In this document: piece after piece, positions 49,280 to 61,781 of the stretch | Layout: every line of letters begins with the position of its first letter | Numbering within the stretch: the first letter of the stretch is position 1 | NCBI GenBank assembly: GCA_008973525.1 | Contig: WACJ01000293.1 | Coordinates: 310,001 to 374,000 of the forward strand | Length of the DNA: 64,000 bases | From: Stenopsyche tienmushanensis | Lineage: Eukaryota; Arthropoda; Insecta; Trichoptera; Stenopsychidae | Reading direction: 5' to 3' | Translations under genes and position numbers: made by a program | Notes under the pieces: model-generated | The model's input: only the letters and a program-made list of their open reading frames with translations | The model's database searches: none | What the model was told of the DNA's origin: nothing

Positions 49280-49760
49280 CATATCACAAGTTCTTTGATG
49301 GCACAAGTTGTTTAAGAAGAGCTGAGAGGAGATCGCCGACGAATCCTACAGTGGACCTCCACCAACCTTCTAAATGGTCGAAAATACGACATGTTCGTAT
49401 GATTATTTGAACTCTGACTAACAATTGTGTCTTCAACGAATAGCAAAAACTTTAAACATGATGAAAACAGCCGTTTATCGCATTATAACCGAAGATTTTA
49501 ATAAAAAGACCTATAGACATTTCATCACAACATGGCCAGGACTCGAACTCCATTGCTTCTCCGGCCCTCTTTAGCTCTGATCTTGCTCCCCTAGATTTTT
49601 TTGTTTCCTCGTTTAGAAATAATCTTGAAAGGGAAACATTGGGACACGATTGAAACCATCCAACATCATGTTACATCGGCTTTAAAGAACATCTTGGAGA
49701 AGGCCTCCAACAACCGGACAACACCGCCTCTAGAAGTATATCAACGCATGAGAGTTCTAT
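49280..49760 (+). pseudogene. mariner-superfamily transposase remnant
   Basis: Several frames together give RRRSPTNPTVDLHQ, KIRHVRMII...LTNNCVFNE, then TAVYRIITEDFNKKT, the helix-turn-helix part. A later frame gives FPRLEIILKGKHWDTIETIQ and TSALKNI, the C-terminal part (standard form P-L-K...L-G-KHW). The catalytic core is missing between them. It is decayed and has no visible ends. Confidence 0.65.
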
Positions 49761-51640
49761 TTCTAATATTTTTGACTAATTATATAAATATAATATGTTC
49801 AATAGATGTTTTTTTTATAAATTTGAACCCATTACTAACTATACAAAATAAATTTCGTTTTAATACGCTGTTTTGCCGGTGGCGTCGACCTAACAATCGG
49901 TGTATCGCCGAACACGTCCATGACCTCCCAATTTGATCGCATTGATCTAGTATCAGAGATTTGATCTCGAAGATGTCTATTTTTTATATAACTTATTTTA
50001 TTCTTTGATGTATATTATATTTCTAAGACCATGTTTCACTCCCGTAAATCATACGCAGTTTTAATATAGTTCTATAAATTTTGATCATAGATCTCATCAA
50101 AAGTGATTATATTATATTATATTTTCTGCTGTCTAAATTAGCAGCGATTATCATATTAAATTTCTATAAGGACACCATGTGAATTTATTTTGAAAATTGG
50201 AATCTTTTTCATTGTATGAGTACCACAGCCGTATTCCTGTGTTTTCGCAAATATCTGTACGCTACGCCGATATGAAAAAGTAACCCAATTTTTTCCATTT
50301 ATGTAATATTTTCAGTACAAAGTTTTTGGCTGAAATTTTATTAAAACGGACGTTTCTCGCGTAACGCTTTCCTTCCGAGCAGAGCACATAAGCATTTCGA
50401 CGCTATAGCGGTATATCCAGTTCTACGGTCTTCTCTACGTGACACGAAATTAGAATCGTTTTAAAATTCCTCTACAGGAAGGTTTGTAGTGTCTAACAGA
50501 GCAGCTTAGATTAGCTCTCGTTTGATTCGAGCATTAAGTATTCTCGAAAGCAAAGTTTATCGGCATTCGATGAATGGCTTTTACGTTTTTGCTCATATTC
50601 CTCTTTAAAATCCTCAAAACTGTGGGATATTAATGGATAAGATGTTTGCAAAGACAATAATAAGGCTAATGACAGATTTAATTACGCAGCCGATTAATAT
50701 ACCAGCTGCATCATACAAGCTACGCACACACGTCTGTAAACACGTCGGCATAAACGCTCTCATCACCATGCATACTAACGCAATTTTGCACATTTATTGT
50801 TATATAATGGCAGACATATTAATAGAAAAATACAACGGAAATTAAATATGAACAATATTTCACATAAACGAAGAAAAGTCACAAATAAGTACGACCTGAA
50901 CTGTGCACTAAATTAAAACTTTTAATATTATATTATATGTCCGAGTAAAAATTAAATTTAACTTGTTTTCTTTGTGTACCGTATGTATAGGGTTAAAAAG
51001 GGTATTGCCTAAAATATATTTGATATCAGCCACAATTATTACAAGCATTCCATTACTATTATTTATTACAAGTTTCAATGGATTCAGTCATTAAAAAAAA
51101 ATCTAATGAGTTCATATGGAACTGCTATTTCAGTTACACAAATAAAATATAAAACTACCGACTTAATTAGATGAAAAATGATTCAAAAACTTTTCCATTA
51201 TACATTGCATTTAGTTGATGTTAACAAAAACGTACATTTTACAGAATTGATAAATCACTTGTCCATTGGGATGAAGATGAAGAGAATGTACCGAAAATAG
51301 TTAATTCCAGCAACAAAATGAAAATCCCTAGTCCCTAGAGGAAACCACACATTTTGTGTTATGCGATATGAGACCCGCAAGGGTATACTGCAATGGAAGA
51401 TATTTTACCTAACATGAAATTCAGGTATTCTCAGTTTTTCCATAATTTATGAAATGAAAAAATCCTCTTAAAATAACACTTGATTAGATGAATCCAAACA
51501 CCATTGACTATTGCAAAATAAGGCAAATTATTCGATTTAATTTAAATAATGTCAATCGCGATAATCTTCAAATGCCAATTTAAGCAAGCTCATATAATAT
51601 TTATAAACTTATATTAAAATTTTATTTTATTATAATCTAA
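49761..51640. other. intergenic region
   Basis: No gene was recognised. About 50220-50830 is slightly richer in CG and non-repetitive, with no coding motif. Confidence 0.3.
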
Positions 51641-51644
51641 CAAA

Positions 51645-52490
51645 TACTTATGTAGAAAAAGTGAAGATGCATCCATGGGTTTTAAAAACTGCATAACATT
51701 AAAACAGCTATATAAAATATCCTCAAAATTACATTAAAAAAAGTATATAAAAAATCAGGAAAACAATAAAGCAATTAAAAAACAACATTTTTTGTAACAT
51801 TTCAAGGACGTCTTGCATCATTGGTAAGAATTTGAAAGATTAGTAAGATGTCACTATAGTGCCTAACTAAAAAAACACAAAATGGCGACTGCTTAAAAAA
51901 ATTCAGTCAAGTCATTTTTTGTCCTTATTTTGTCAGTTTTATTTTTTACAATAGTTAAAAAATAAATTTTGACATAAATCTGGTAAGAACAATAGAGAAA
52001 TTATATAGAAAAGGTTTATATTCATTTTAATGTAAATCAGTTAATTAAAACTTGATATATCATGTCAACCGTGTTGAAAAAAGTAGTTTCGAGAAAAACA
52101 CGTTTAAATATTTTTTTACATTCTGGTAGAAGCGACTTATTTTCCGCGTCATTAAAATAGCTATAACTCCGTAAGTAATTCGAATTTTGGAAATTTATTT
52201 GAAGAATGTATTTATAAAAGTCAAAACACTGAAAAAATGCAAAAAAAGTAAACTGATTTTTTCAAAATTTTAGGCTAAAATACCCTTTTAAAGGGTGCGA
52301 TCGTAATTCAGCGATAACAGATGCAACATGATTCAAACAGTTTAAAAAAATCCAAATTTCGATTAGTGTTGATGTTTTATTTTCTATTTTATCCAAAATA
52401 TCTCGATGCGTACTTTTTATGAAATTAAAAAAAATATGCTTTAAAAAAACCGCATAACTTAAAAATCGCACAAAAAAAGGTTTGATTGTG
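51645..52490. mobile_element. MITE family 'GTGCGAT', copy E (inverted)
   Basis: It is in the opposite orientation to copy B. It reads TATGTAGAAAAAGTGAAGAT, CAGGAAAACAATAAAGC, GACGTCTTGCATCATTGGTA, then ends AACCGCATAACTT, AAAAATCGCACAAAAAAAGG, TTTGATTGT. The left terminus is lost. A SINE tail begins immediately after its right end. Confidence 0.7.
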
Positions 52491-52494
52491 CGGA

Positions 52495-52610
52495 GTTGAT
52501 TAATGAAGCCGTGCAAAGACGTTTATGAGTGATTAGATTTGCAATAATAATTAAATATAATTTTAAAATAATGATAATTTCGTTAATCACTCAACTCACT
52601 CAACTATAGA
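52495..52610 (+). repeat. SINE 3' tail with hairpin
   Basis: GATTAATGAAGCCGTGCAAAG, GAGTGATTAGATTTGC and TGATAATTTCGTTAATCACT match the 3' part of the SINE at 61782-62065 (reverse strand). GAGTGATTA and TTAATCACTC form a hairpin stem. Confidence 0.5.
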
Positions 52611-53672
52611 GATAACACTTTTTTCATGTTTTAATAGTTTTTTATACTAATACTAATTAATGCACAAAATCCACAGCTCAGATGCTCCACGTCATGATTT
52701 ACTAAATATTCCCTTTTGAATAAAATTTTATATTCAGAGCGACTCCTTTATCCTGGGTACAAATCCTACAGCTCTTGGGTAAACCAACCCATCAGCATAT
52801 CTTTACCTCTAGGACTACGCTGGATCAATTCCTTAAAGGCTTATTGTGTCACTCTTTTGTAAAAGTTTGAAGTTAGATCAAATGAATTTAAGCTCGTGCA
52901 GCAGCCCGAGTGTTAAATAAAAGGCAAATTTTATATGGCGAAAATTTATTTAGCTAATTTAATATTTGATTGCGGCCCAACGAAACTTACTTTTGTTTAT
53001 CTTAAGTGATGAATCTATATTTAACCTGGCAAAGTTATCAAACTCGCAATTTGGTCGAAATTTTCCTTTGAGTGAAGTTACTCTTTTAGTACGAAACTAA
53101 TAGTTATAAACCGGAGGCTATCGCAGCTTAATCTTGTTGCCCTCAAAATTCTCTTAAGAGATTCCTTCGAAGAGATATGTTAATATTGCTTTAATCCTGC
53201 CCTCGGGCGTGCCCTAAAAGAAACAAATCATTACGGGGCTTGGATATGAGTTTGCGGCTTTCCAGTGACGAAGTATTGAATATGCTTAACAGTGTGTTAG
53301 ATACAATATATCGGATATTCTAAATTGTTTCAATAATATACATCCAATTTATGATTTACATTTTATGCTACTAAGCGGAATTGGGGTAAAAAAAATAACC
53401 CGGGAGTTTCGGAGAATTTTCCCATGCGTGATCAAATTTTGTAATCTTCGACAATAAAGTATGAATTCAATTCTATTATTAAATAAACAATAAATGTCAT
53501 AAAAACGTGTCTTAAATTCAATATATAAAAATGTCCTTTATCGCAAGAAAGTAGAAATATGTATTTTTTAAACTCAATAAGTCTTACTATAAAATATCGC
53601 TTTTTATCTAACAATCTTGTCGAGCTTAATCACGAAAAAAACTTCAATTACAAAAGCAAATAGATACTATAT
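52611..53672. other. intergenic region
   Basis: No gene was recognised. Nothing repeated was noted in this stretch. Confidence 0.35.
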
Positions 53673-54800
53673 ATAAGTGGAATCCAAAATGGTTTTCGTT
53701 TAATTAGTTGAACGTTTTTGGGGATTAATGGCACTTAGGCTGCTGCATTTTCAATTCGTGTTTTGTACTCTTTCGATGACTATACTCAACAAGAATAAAT
53801 TGTGATTTTTAAAATTCAAATTTAACAACCCAATTTACAATGGATCGATTTTCGCCGAGTGAAGAATTTATTCGAAATTTAATGCTTGATCATTTTCTCA
53901 AAAAAGAGATTACAAAGCGTGCCATTAAAAATATTTGTCATATACTGAGCGATATTTTAAGTATTCACAAATGTCAAAATTGGTTCCAGAAATTTCGATC
54001 TGGAGATTTTCATTTAAAAAATTGCCCTAGAAGTGGAAGACTGCGTAAGGTAGAATGCCGCCACACTGACTGCTGAAATCGAAAGTAATCCAAAAACTAC
54101 TGTTGAAAAATATCAGCCAATCTCGGATACTCCTTATTCTAAAATCCTTAATCGAATCATTTCTACGCCAAACAATCGAAGAGTTATCGCAAAAACTAGG
54201 ATTTCCATAGATCACTGCGCGAACACATTTAAAACTCATTGACAAAAAGAATAGGATGGATGTTATGGATTAGGATGGGTATTGCACGTTTTACGAGGAA
54301 AAAATCAATGGCTTTCTAAAAAAACCCAAATTCTAACTCTTAATCCCATATTGACTATAAAAAGGTACTTTTGTGCATATTATGGGATATGCAATGAATT
54401 AATTAAGCTGGAAAATACTATAACTGCACAAGTTTATTGTCAAAAATTAAAAGAGAAGCGTTCGTATTTAAGCAATAGAAAGAAGTCGATACTGCTTCAT
54501 GATAATGCGTACCCTCATAAAGCAAAATTGACACTGGATAAATTCGGGAATTAAACTGGGAAATGTTATCTAGTCCTCCTTGTTTATCGAACTTCGCCCC
54601 GACGGATTTATACCTTCAGAGAAAAACAATTCAAAAATGCAGCTTAAGTGAAATGCATTTAAAATTGTGTTTTTGCGACCAAGACTGCTAAAATGATGGA
54701 AAAATTTGTTAATTAATTAATAGAATTATACTATATAGTGTTGTATATAAAAAAATATATATTAATAATTTTGAACTTTTTTTATTATTAAATACGCGAA
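53673..54800 (+). pseudogene. mariner, copy 3, longest and near full length
   Basis: It has the shared leader, then ATG at 53840 with MDRFSPSEEFIRNLMLDHF, KCQNWFQKFRSGDFHLKN and PRSGRLRKVECR: the N-terminal DNA-binding domain with the conserved WF-KF-SGDF block. After frameshifts it gives HVLRGKNQWLSKKTQI, ENTITAQVYCQKLKEK, then ILLHDNAYPHKAKLTLDKF with the second catalytic Asp, and APTDLYL. The segment around the first catalytic Asp is missing. It is dead but the best guide to the lineage. Ends beyond about 54.8 kb are unclear. Confidence 0.85.
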
Positions 54801-57344
54801 TATTTTCGAGTCCCCCTAATATTAATATATATATTTGAGTTCATTCATATCGAGTTTCATATCTTATTTCTGTAAGAGCTTTTCGCAAAGCTCATCGACA
54901 GCTACAACCTTCGAATTACTTAGTCTTCCACCATGACAAATAAACATGCTCTTTTACATAATTTCATTCATAAAAAATGGCCATTGTTCGTAAACTATCT
55001 TTATCGAATCACGTCAAAGTATATCATGGACCCCGTGTGAAGAAAAAAATTGCTTCCTCGGGAGAGGCATTTTTTAAATCACTTTGCGGCCCCGCTCACG
55101 TACGAAACACTATTCATATACGAAAAGGGTAAAAAGGATAATTTGAGACCTACAACTCACCTGTTAAAATGGTACTAGGACCTACGAAAAATATAATTTT
55201 ATTAGACATACGTGATTTCGTGTGTCGCCCACTCGATAAGTGACATTCTTTTTCAATCTAACCTACTGCGCACGCATACAAATGTTTTTATTTGTTTCTT
55301 TTTTTCAAGGGAAGGGGGAGTTTTTAGATTTTCAAATAATTAAATATAAATTTAAAACTATTTTATTTAAGATTATGTAAAAATAAATAATGAAAATGTC
55401 ATCAAAGCAAGAGTCTGGAAAAAGTTGTGGGAGCTGCTCAATCGGCAGCGTCACTACTTTATCTATCGTGTCCCTAAGCATATTTAGAATATTCTGATTT
55501 TTTCCCCCAATTTAAAATAATTAAGCATTGAAAGATACTATTTCAGATAATCTGATGATATTAGTTTTTGGCATTTTTTTTGGGGTATTTTTTAATATAA
55601 AACGTAAGATAAAATAAACATTTTGACTTGGTTTTGCGAACTGCCATAGCCATATGTATAATAAGCTCGTAAAATTTCAGATCAATTAGCGACTTGGTTT
55701 TTCAAAATTCTTTCCACATCACATGCATCTGTGAACTGTTCTAGCTTATTTAGAAAATTCGGAGCATTGGCTGTTGGCAAGGCGTATATGTTCTTAGTTG
55801 CGCGAATCGCAATGCATATTTTTATTCATTATTTTTAAAATAGGTTTAAATGCTTCATTAAAAATGCAGGCTGCCTTTCCAGGCCATCTTTCCTTTTTTG
55901 CCAGGCCATCTTTCCAATAAATTATCAGACGTTAATGCTTCTTAAATGGCTCTTAAGAGAGAGGGGTTGCTTGTACAAATATAACGATCTTGAAGTTGCA
56001 TGTTTTTACAATTCGCATCAAAAATGTATACAAAGCTGCGATTTTCTTGCGATTCATGGTGACAGTGGTCTAAGTTCATACGTAATTCATCACGGTTGAC
56101 AAGACTGTAAAAAAAAATTGAAGAATAATAAATATTTGACTTTCGCTGCTATTACAATTTTGTAAACACTGCAATATTTCGCGGAATCCTTGACCAAACA
56201 TTACTATTGTATATTGATGTTCTATATCGTTGGTTAGTTGGCAACCTTTTTGGCCTCACGGATCACTTTTATCAAAGTTTTAATCCAGCGCACCTATTAC
56301 TGGACGTTTGTGCTGAATATTATATATTGAAATTCGTTTTTCATGAAATAACTATGCTTGCTTCAAAAATCTCTGAGCTGATTGTTCTACTCGACAAATT
56401 AAGCACAAAGCAACCACTTCAACAATAGCCTGTGTATTTTGTTATATGTTATACAAACACAGCTTTATCTTTTCAGAATGAAACAATTTGAAAACGATGA
56501 AATGTGCAATTGCATTCAATGCAAACTTTTCCGCCTCTGGGCTTCTCCTCTATTCGAGAATATTCTTCTATAATTTTATTGTGAGTTTACGTATGGCTTA
56601 TGTTACAACTATCGGAAGTAAAATGTAAATTTTGCAATTTTAATGCAATCGGAAAGTTGAAAGCAGTTAACGATTTCCTCACAAATTGCTGCATTCGCGA
56701 AAAGCGGAAAGAGAAAATCAGCTTTTTATTTCACATCGCAGCTTTCTCAATTTTCCTACGCCTGTGTGCTTTGCTTTTTTCGTCCAGGAAATTCTCACGA
56801 ATTTAAAAATTACGATGAAAAATCCTTCAAAATTACTGCTTGATTTGGAAAATTTTTTCACATTACATTAATTAAACTTATATTCTATGAAGGATAAATT
56901 ATCTCTGAGAATTTTTGTGTTATTTTGTTGAATAAAATATTAATTGATTCAATTAACTCATGTAACCTTTACAATTCCTTTTCTTTATTTTTATATTAAT
57001 GTTACAGAATACTAAATTAATAAACAGTCATAGATTGCTTGAAAATTCTATGTTTTACACATATTTAATACTTATCTGTAGAGGTGATAAAACTTGCATA
57101 TCATGGTGCCATGCTTTAATTACATTGTGACAAATTCTCCATCTTAATATTGTAATAATTTTAAAATTGCAAATGGGAGTTAATCGTCGGTTCCACCAAC
57201 TATAAACCTTCTTTCGACTTAAATAAAAATAAAAATTAAATTAAGTGAAGACTTAAAAGTGTATTCGGAGTATTTATAGGGAGGAGGGTTTTCATCCCTC
57301 GGCTGGCAAAATAAGCAATATCGTTCATTTTTTAAAGTGTCCCC
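54801..57344. other. intergenic region
   Basis: No gene was recognised. Open frames at about 56207-56428 and 56600-56871 carry no motif I recognise. The sequence is AT-rich with a modestly complex stretch at about 54900-55100. Confidence 0.35.
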
Positions 57345-57745
57345 AAAATGGTTTTCGTTTAATTGCTTGACCGTTTTTTGGGATTGGTAGCACTTATGCT
57401 GCTGCACTTTCAAGTCGTGTTTTATGCTCTTTCAGTGACTATACTGATCAAGAATAAATTGTGATTTTTAAAATTCAAATTTAACAATCCAATTTACAGT
57501 GGATCGATTTTTGCAGAGGGAAGAATTTATTCGAAATTTAATGCTTTATCATTTTTTTCAAAAAAAAATATTTGCAATATTTTAAGTGTTCACAAATGTC
57601 AAAATTGCTTCCAGAAATTTCGATCTGGAGATTTTCATTTAAAAAAATTCCCTACACGTGGAAGACTGCGTAATGTGGAATGCCGCCACACTGACTGCTG
57701 AAATCGAAAGTAATCCAACAACTACTATTGAAAAATACAAGAATA
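57345..57745 (+). pseudogene. mariner, copy 4, 3'-truncated
   Basis: The leader CCCCAAAATGGTTTTCGTTT and the following 150 bp match copy 3 closely. The N-terminal codons follow (FLQREEFIRNLMLYHFF, then QNCFQKFRSGDFHLKK), with a small deletion and loss of the ATG (GTGGATCG in place of ATGGATCG). The match stops near AIEKY at about 57740. Confidence 0.8.
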
Positions 57746-57879
57746 TAAAATACCAGGTTACCGTGTTAGTGGATGGAATTTGTTGAAAATATTGCCAAAA
57801 AATATCATATTTTTAACGCAACATCAATGTGTTTAGCTCTCGAATCCAATAATATTTATTTTAATAAATTAATTCTAAA

Positions 57880-58168
57880 CTTCGTGTGTTTATGAAGCAT
57901 TGCTTTTAAATGTGGACAGATACTGTTCGAGCAAAGCAATAGCTTGACGAGTATTATTTGAATCAAGACAAATGGTAGAAAAATATTTTAAATGCGGCCG
58001 TACAAACATCTATGATGCTGAATGCTTTGGTCGCCCAAATTCGGTATTTGTTCCAGAAAACATAGAAAATAAGATTGATTAATGTTGATTAATAAAGTCG
58101 TTGTTTTATTTAGTTGTTTATTAAAAAAGTTGTCGTTTTATTAATCATCCTACGAACTTATTGAGTGA
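57880..58168 (+). pseudogene. mellifera-type mariner fragment with 3' terminal repeat
   Basis: Frames with stops give LDEYYLNQDK then MVEKYFKCGRTNIYDAECF and GRPNSVFVPENIENK, the WF-F--GRT...GRP...ENI motif of mariner transposases. About 70 bp on, CCTACGAACTTATTGAGTGA marks the right terminal inverted repeat, the same as at 36101-36216. Most of the coding region is deleted. Confidence 0.7.
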
Positions 58169-58589
58169 TGTATTAATGAAATATTTTTGCCTTGAAAATG
58201 AAATATTCATGTTTAAATAAAATATATGAAAATTTAATTACAGCAGTAAAATATACAAAAACGTATTTATTACAATCAGATGAAAGATTTTCAAAATCTG
58301 TATTTTTTCATACCAAAAAAAATGTTTTTTAACATGAAAATACAATCATTAAAATTAAAGGTATCAACTGTCAATTTTTCTGGTAATCGATATTACGATA
58401 ATCGATATTTCAATGCAGATGTTTTTGAGACATAACCAAAGGGAAAAGGAAAATGCTGAAAGAATTTTATTTGATTTCTATTGTACATTTTCCTCGGTAC
58501 GCCTGCGTCCATTTTCTTTAAGGAGTAGTTGTTTTTCCGACTCCATAACAGTAATTCTTTATTTCAGCATCTGTTGTAAATATGAAATG

Positions 58590-59110
58590 GCACTTGACAC
58601 GTCACCCGTTTGAGTACACGTAGGTTGGAAGAAATGGGCGACGAAGGTGAAAGGATGTAGCCGTGACTTCCGCTGAAAAGTTGCGACGGTTCCACGCCAC
58701 AAAGCTTCTCCATCATCGCTCGTAAAAGTTGCTGAAATAAAAAGACGGGTGGTTTTCTGTCTGTCGGCAGGGGAAAAAGGATGAACTGGGAACGTTTATG
58801 GTGGTGAGCAGCAAGTGTAGCCGTTTGAGGGATCCAGAGATGGATAAGCTTCGTTTTAACTGCTCTCGCTCTGTTGCGCCCGAAAGGAAATGAACGAGGA
58901 AACTCACTCTTCCTGTTGCTCTTTTTTTGTTTGCGTGTTATGAAAAAGTTTTTTTACACTTCCTCAGACGAGGTGAAGATGACCTCGTGGGATATAATTA
59001 TAACAGTCATTCGGACCCGGCGAAAAAGGCAGACAAAAACTATTCTACGCGTACGTCCTGCACTAAAGACTCCCTGTCCTTTGGGGATGATACGACACTG
59101 CTTATTGGAT
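58590..59110. promoter_or_regulatory. complex GC-richer block, candidate regulatory DNA
   Basis: This is a non-repetitive island with many G-rich words (GAAATGGGCGACGAAGGTG, AAGACGGGTGGTTTTCTG, CTCAGACGAGGTGAAGATG). Overlapping open frames on both strands lack motifs and splice-consistent ends. Confidence 0.25.
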
Positions 59111-59732
59111 ACACTCTAATTCTACTTATAAAAATTATTCAAGTGTGACCTATGATTCTCGATGAAATGACGAAATTAAAAGAGTAAAAAATATAATATT
59201 CAATCATTTATTGTACATATAATGTATGTTTGTTTTTATATTTTGCAAGCATAAATAACATTTATTTCATTACTACATTTATTACCCTAAAAGTTCAATA
59301 TAATTAAATTCATCAATATCAATAACAAAGATGCTTTTAACCAGAATTTATAGAAGATTATTACAACAAACAGAAAGAATATTGGCTTATAAAATGTGTC
59401 ACGTAGACGACTGAAAAGCAGCTTGATGACGAAACGCTACGAGTTACAATGCCCAAGAATTTATTAAATTTGAATACTGTGATAGTTCCATGATATTATT
59501 TAGGTATAAGATTTCATTTTACCTTACCTTACTTGCTTGTGAAGTAATGATACTATCACTTTTAAAAACAAAAAGAGACTCGACCAATGATAATTTCAAC
59601 GACGATTATCGGTTATTTATATCATACCTACTTTTTCCGACAAAAAAACCTAATAAGAACCGATACATTGCGTTTATTAGCCGACCGTCGATGCCATGCA
59701 TAAATGTAATAAATAAAAAATAGTCTTTGTTT

Positions 59733-59790
59733 GTTCGTATTTAATGCGCTTCCATACCATTCATCCGATTGCAATAAAACGTTGTCAACT
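59733..59790 (-). repeat. single unit of the 20.2-kb dispersed repeat
   Basis: In reverse complement it reads TTTATTGCAATCGGATGAAT, GGTATGG and CGCATTAAATACGAACAAAC, nearly the same as two units at 20430-20580. The neighbouring 59800-60250 is moderately complex, and a basic open frame (60038-60250) there is unassigned. Confidence 0.55.
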
Positions 59791-60806
59791 TATTGTTTAC
59801 ATTTGTGGAAATACCATTGGCATAATAAAATATTGTTTGTGTATGCAATTTGTTTTGCGAAACGTTTAGCGTATGCACTTTGTTGGCGCATATTATTTTG
59901 ATGGTTGTTAAGGTAAATAAAGTACTATAACCGACAATTTGCTATGTATTTGCCAAGTGTTTGGTTTTCGGTGGACTATACCGTGAGGCGATAACACACA
60001 AACGTCATAATTTTAATTCATACCTAGATTAATTCGTTTGGCGACAACAGCAAAACGTCAAAAACATATTCGACTCCGGCTAAATTCCAAGCGATTTCGC
60101 AAGAAATTCATGAAACTCTACTTTTTTCGTAATATCAATATGATTCTTAAACCAGCTAATAAATTGAAACGAAATTTTAGGGATGCCTACAAAAAATCTT
60201 ACTGCATCGATAACAGTGCTTTTCAATATGTGATGCGTGCATCAGCGTGATAAAATGCGTAATTTGAATTATATGAACAGGCATTGATCAAATGATTCGT
60301 AAACACACTAACAAAATATAAAGTTGTCATTTATTCACCACGACGTGTAGCAACGGTACCATGCTTTTATTGAAAAATAATGATAAATAATATCATCGAA
60401 GCTACAGTTTGAAATGAAAATTTTCAAAGAGAAGATGTTGTGTCCCAATGATTTCTACTGATACGCTATTTGACTTGAAATGTGTGCAATTTCCGATGTG
60501 AGTATCAATAAAGCACAGGAACACACAGGGTATGCGTGCATGCTTCTCACGTGGATAGCTGTATATGGGTTGCTCACGCCCTTCTCATTAATTACCAGAC
60601 GGTACGAACCACACGGAAAAATATTTTGTTTCCAAAAGTACTTTATTAGCACGGCATAAGCATAATCTTTAGGATGGGAAAAAAATATAGGAAGTCTCTT
60701 GCCCAACAAAAAGAACAAAATGAAAAACGAAAACTAGGGAGCTTACTAGATCGAATGCATCATGTCATACATTGAACAAAGTAATCGATAGATCGCCTAC
60801 AAGGTG

Positions 60807-61208
60807 TTAGAATATTAGAACACAGTCTTGCAATTGGATTACATCGGTAGTAATTTTTCTGGTACAAAAACCATAGCATCCGTCGAAAACTTCGGCATCA
60901 AAATTGCGAGCGAAACGATAGAAATCGAAAAACGAAGAAGTAATAAATTCAATTAACAGATGAGACGATGGCACTAGCATACCCAGGTCTTGGCTACCAA
61001 TTTTATTAAAAATTAAAACACCAGTGGTCCTCGGCTTCCTCAGATTCATCATGACTTTAGTTGCCGACAAACAAAAGTTATGATCTTGCATACGCGTCAA
61101 ATATATACAAATAGTTTTCATAAGAATTAACAATGATAATTCAAATTCATTTGCCTCGAGATGAAATCGATTGATATGATGATATTTGGTAACCCAGGAA
61201 GGCGGCAT
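60807..61208 (-). CDS. hypothetical 133-residue ORF
   Basis: A true ATG (at 61208, minus strand) opens 133 codons to a TAA. The peptide starts MPPSWVTKYHHINRFHLEAN and contains CDAEVF-like FDAEVFDGCYGFC near the end. There is no signal peptide and no family I recognise. It is unusually long for this AT-rich background and the local GC is raised. No neighbouring exon, promoter or polyadenylation signal was recognised. It may be an orphan gene, part of an old element, or chance. Confidence 0.22.
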   Translation of the reverse strand: MPPSWVTKYHHINRFHLEANEFELSLLILMKTICIYLTRMQDHNFCLSATKVMMNLRKPRTTGVLIFNKIGSQDLGMLVPSSHLLIEFITSSFFDFYRFARNFDAEVFDGCYGFCTRKITTDVIQLQDCVLIF

Positions 61209-61566
61209 TATTGGGGTACCCGCGTACCCAAAATGTGAAAGGTTCGTTTAAATCTTTTCACCCCGGGATAGATGAGTGTAACACATGAATTTGCATGAAA
61301 TCGCAATCTGAGCCTCAACGCATGAATTTATAAGGCCTTGCCGAAAGTTGTTACCTCAGGAGTTGGCGAAGCAATTTCGTTGGTAGCGCCAACTTTCTTG
61401 ATATTCAAAGTTTGTTCGCCTGGATATACCGGCATAGTATTTTAATCAACATTATCAAAATTGAGAGGGGGCTCTCATAAGCATTTTATCGCTGTGGTGA
61501 GTAACCCTGACCGCAGCTATTTCGGATTACTCAGCCACCATCCTCAGACGGCTTTAAGCACAGACT

Positions 61567-61583
61567 TTTTTTTTTTTTTTTTA
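61567..61583. repeat. poly-T run
   Basis: A run of about 17 T next to a sharp change in composition. It could be the poly-A tail of a retroposed sequence on the minus strand, lying between about 61450 and 61570. Confidence 0.4.
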
Positions 61584-61781
61584 ATCCTTATGACGTCCAT
61601 CAAAGCATGAATCTTTGATGTGTCATATCCGATAACGGATATAGGGTGATCTCCATAGGAGATCTTACTTGGGAGATGATTTAATGTGGTGGTTTCCCGT
61701 TGCCTTCCACACGTGGTAAAGTAAGGATAGGATTATTTGGAAAGGTAGGAGAGGAGAGAATCTATGAGTGAGTAGCGAAAT

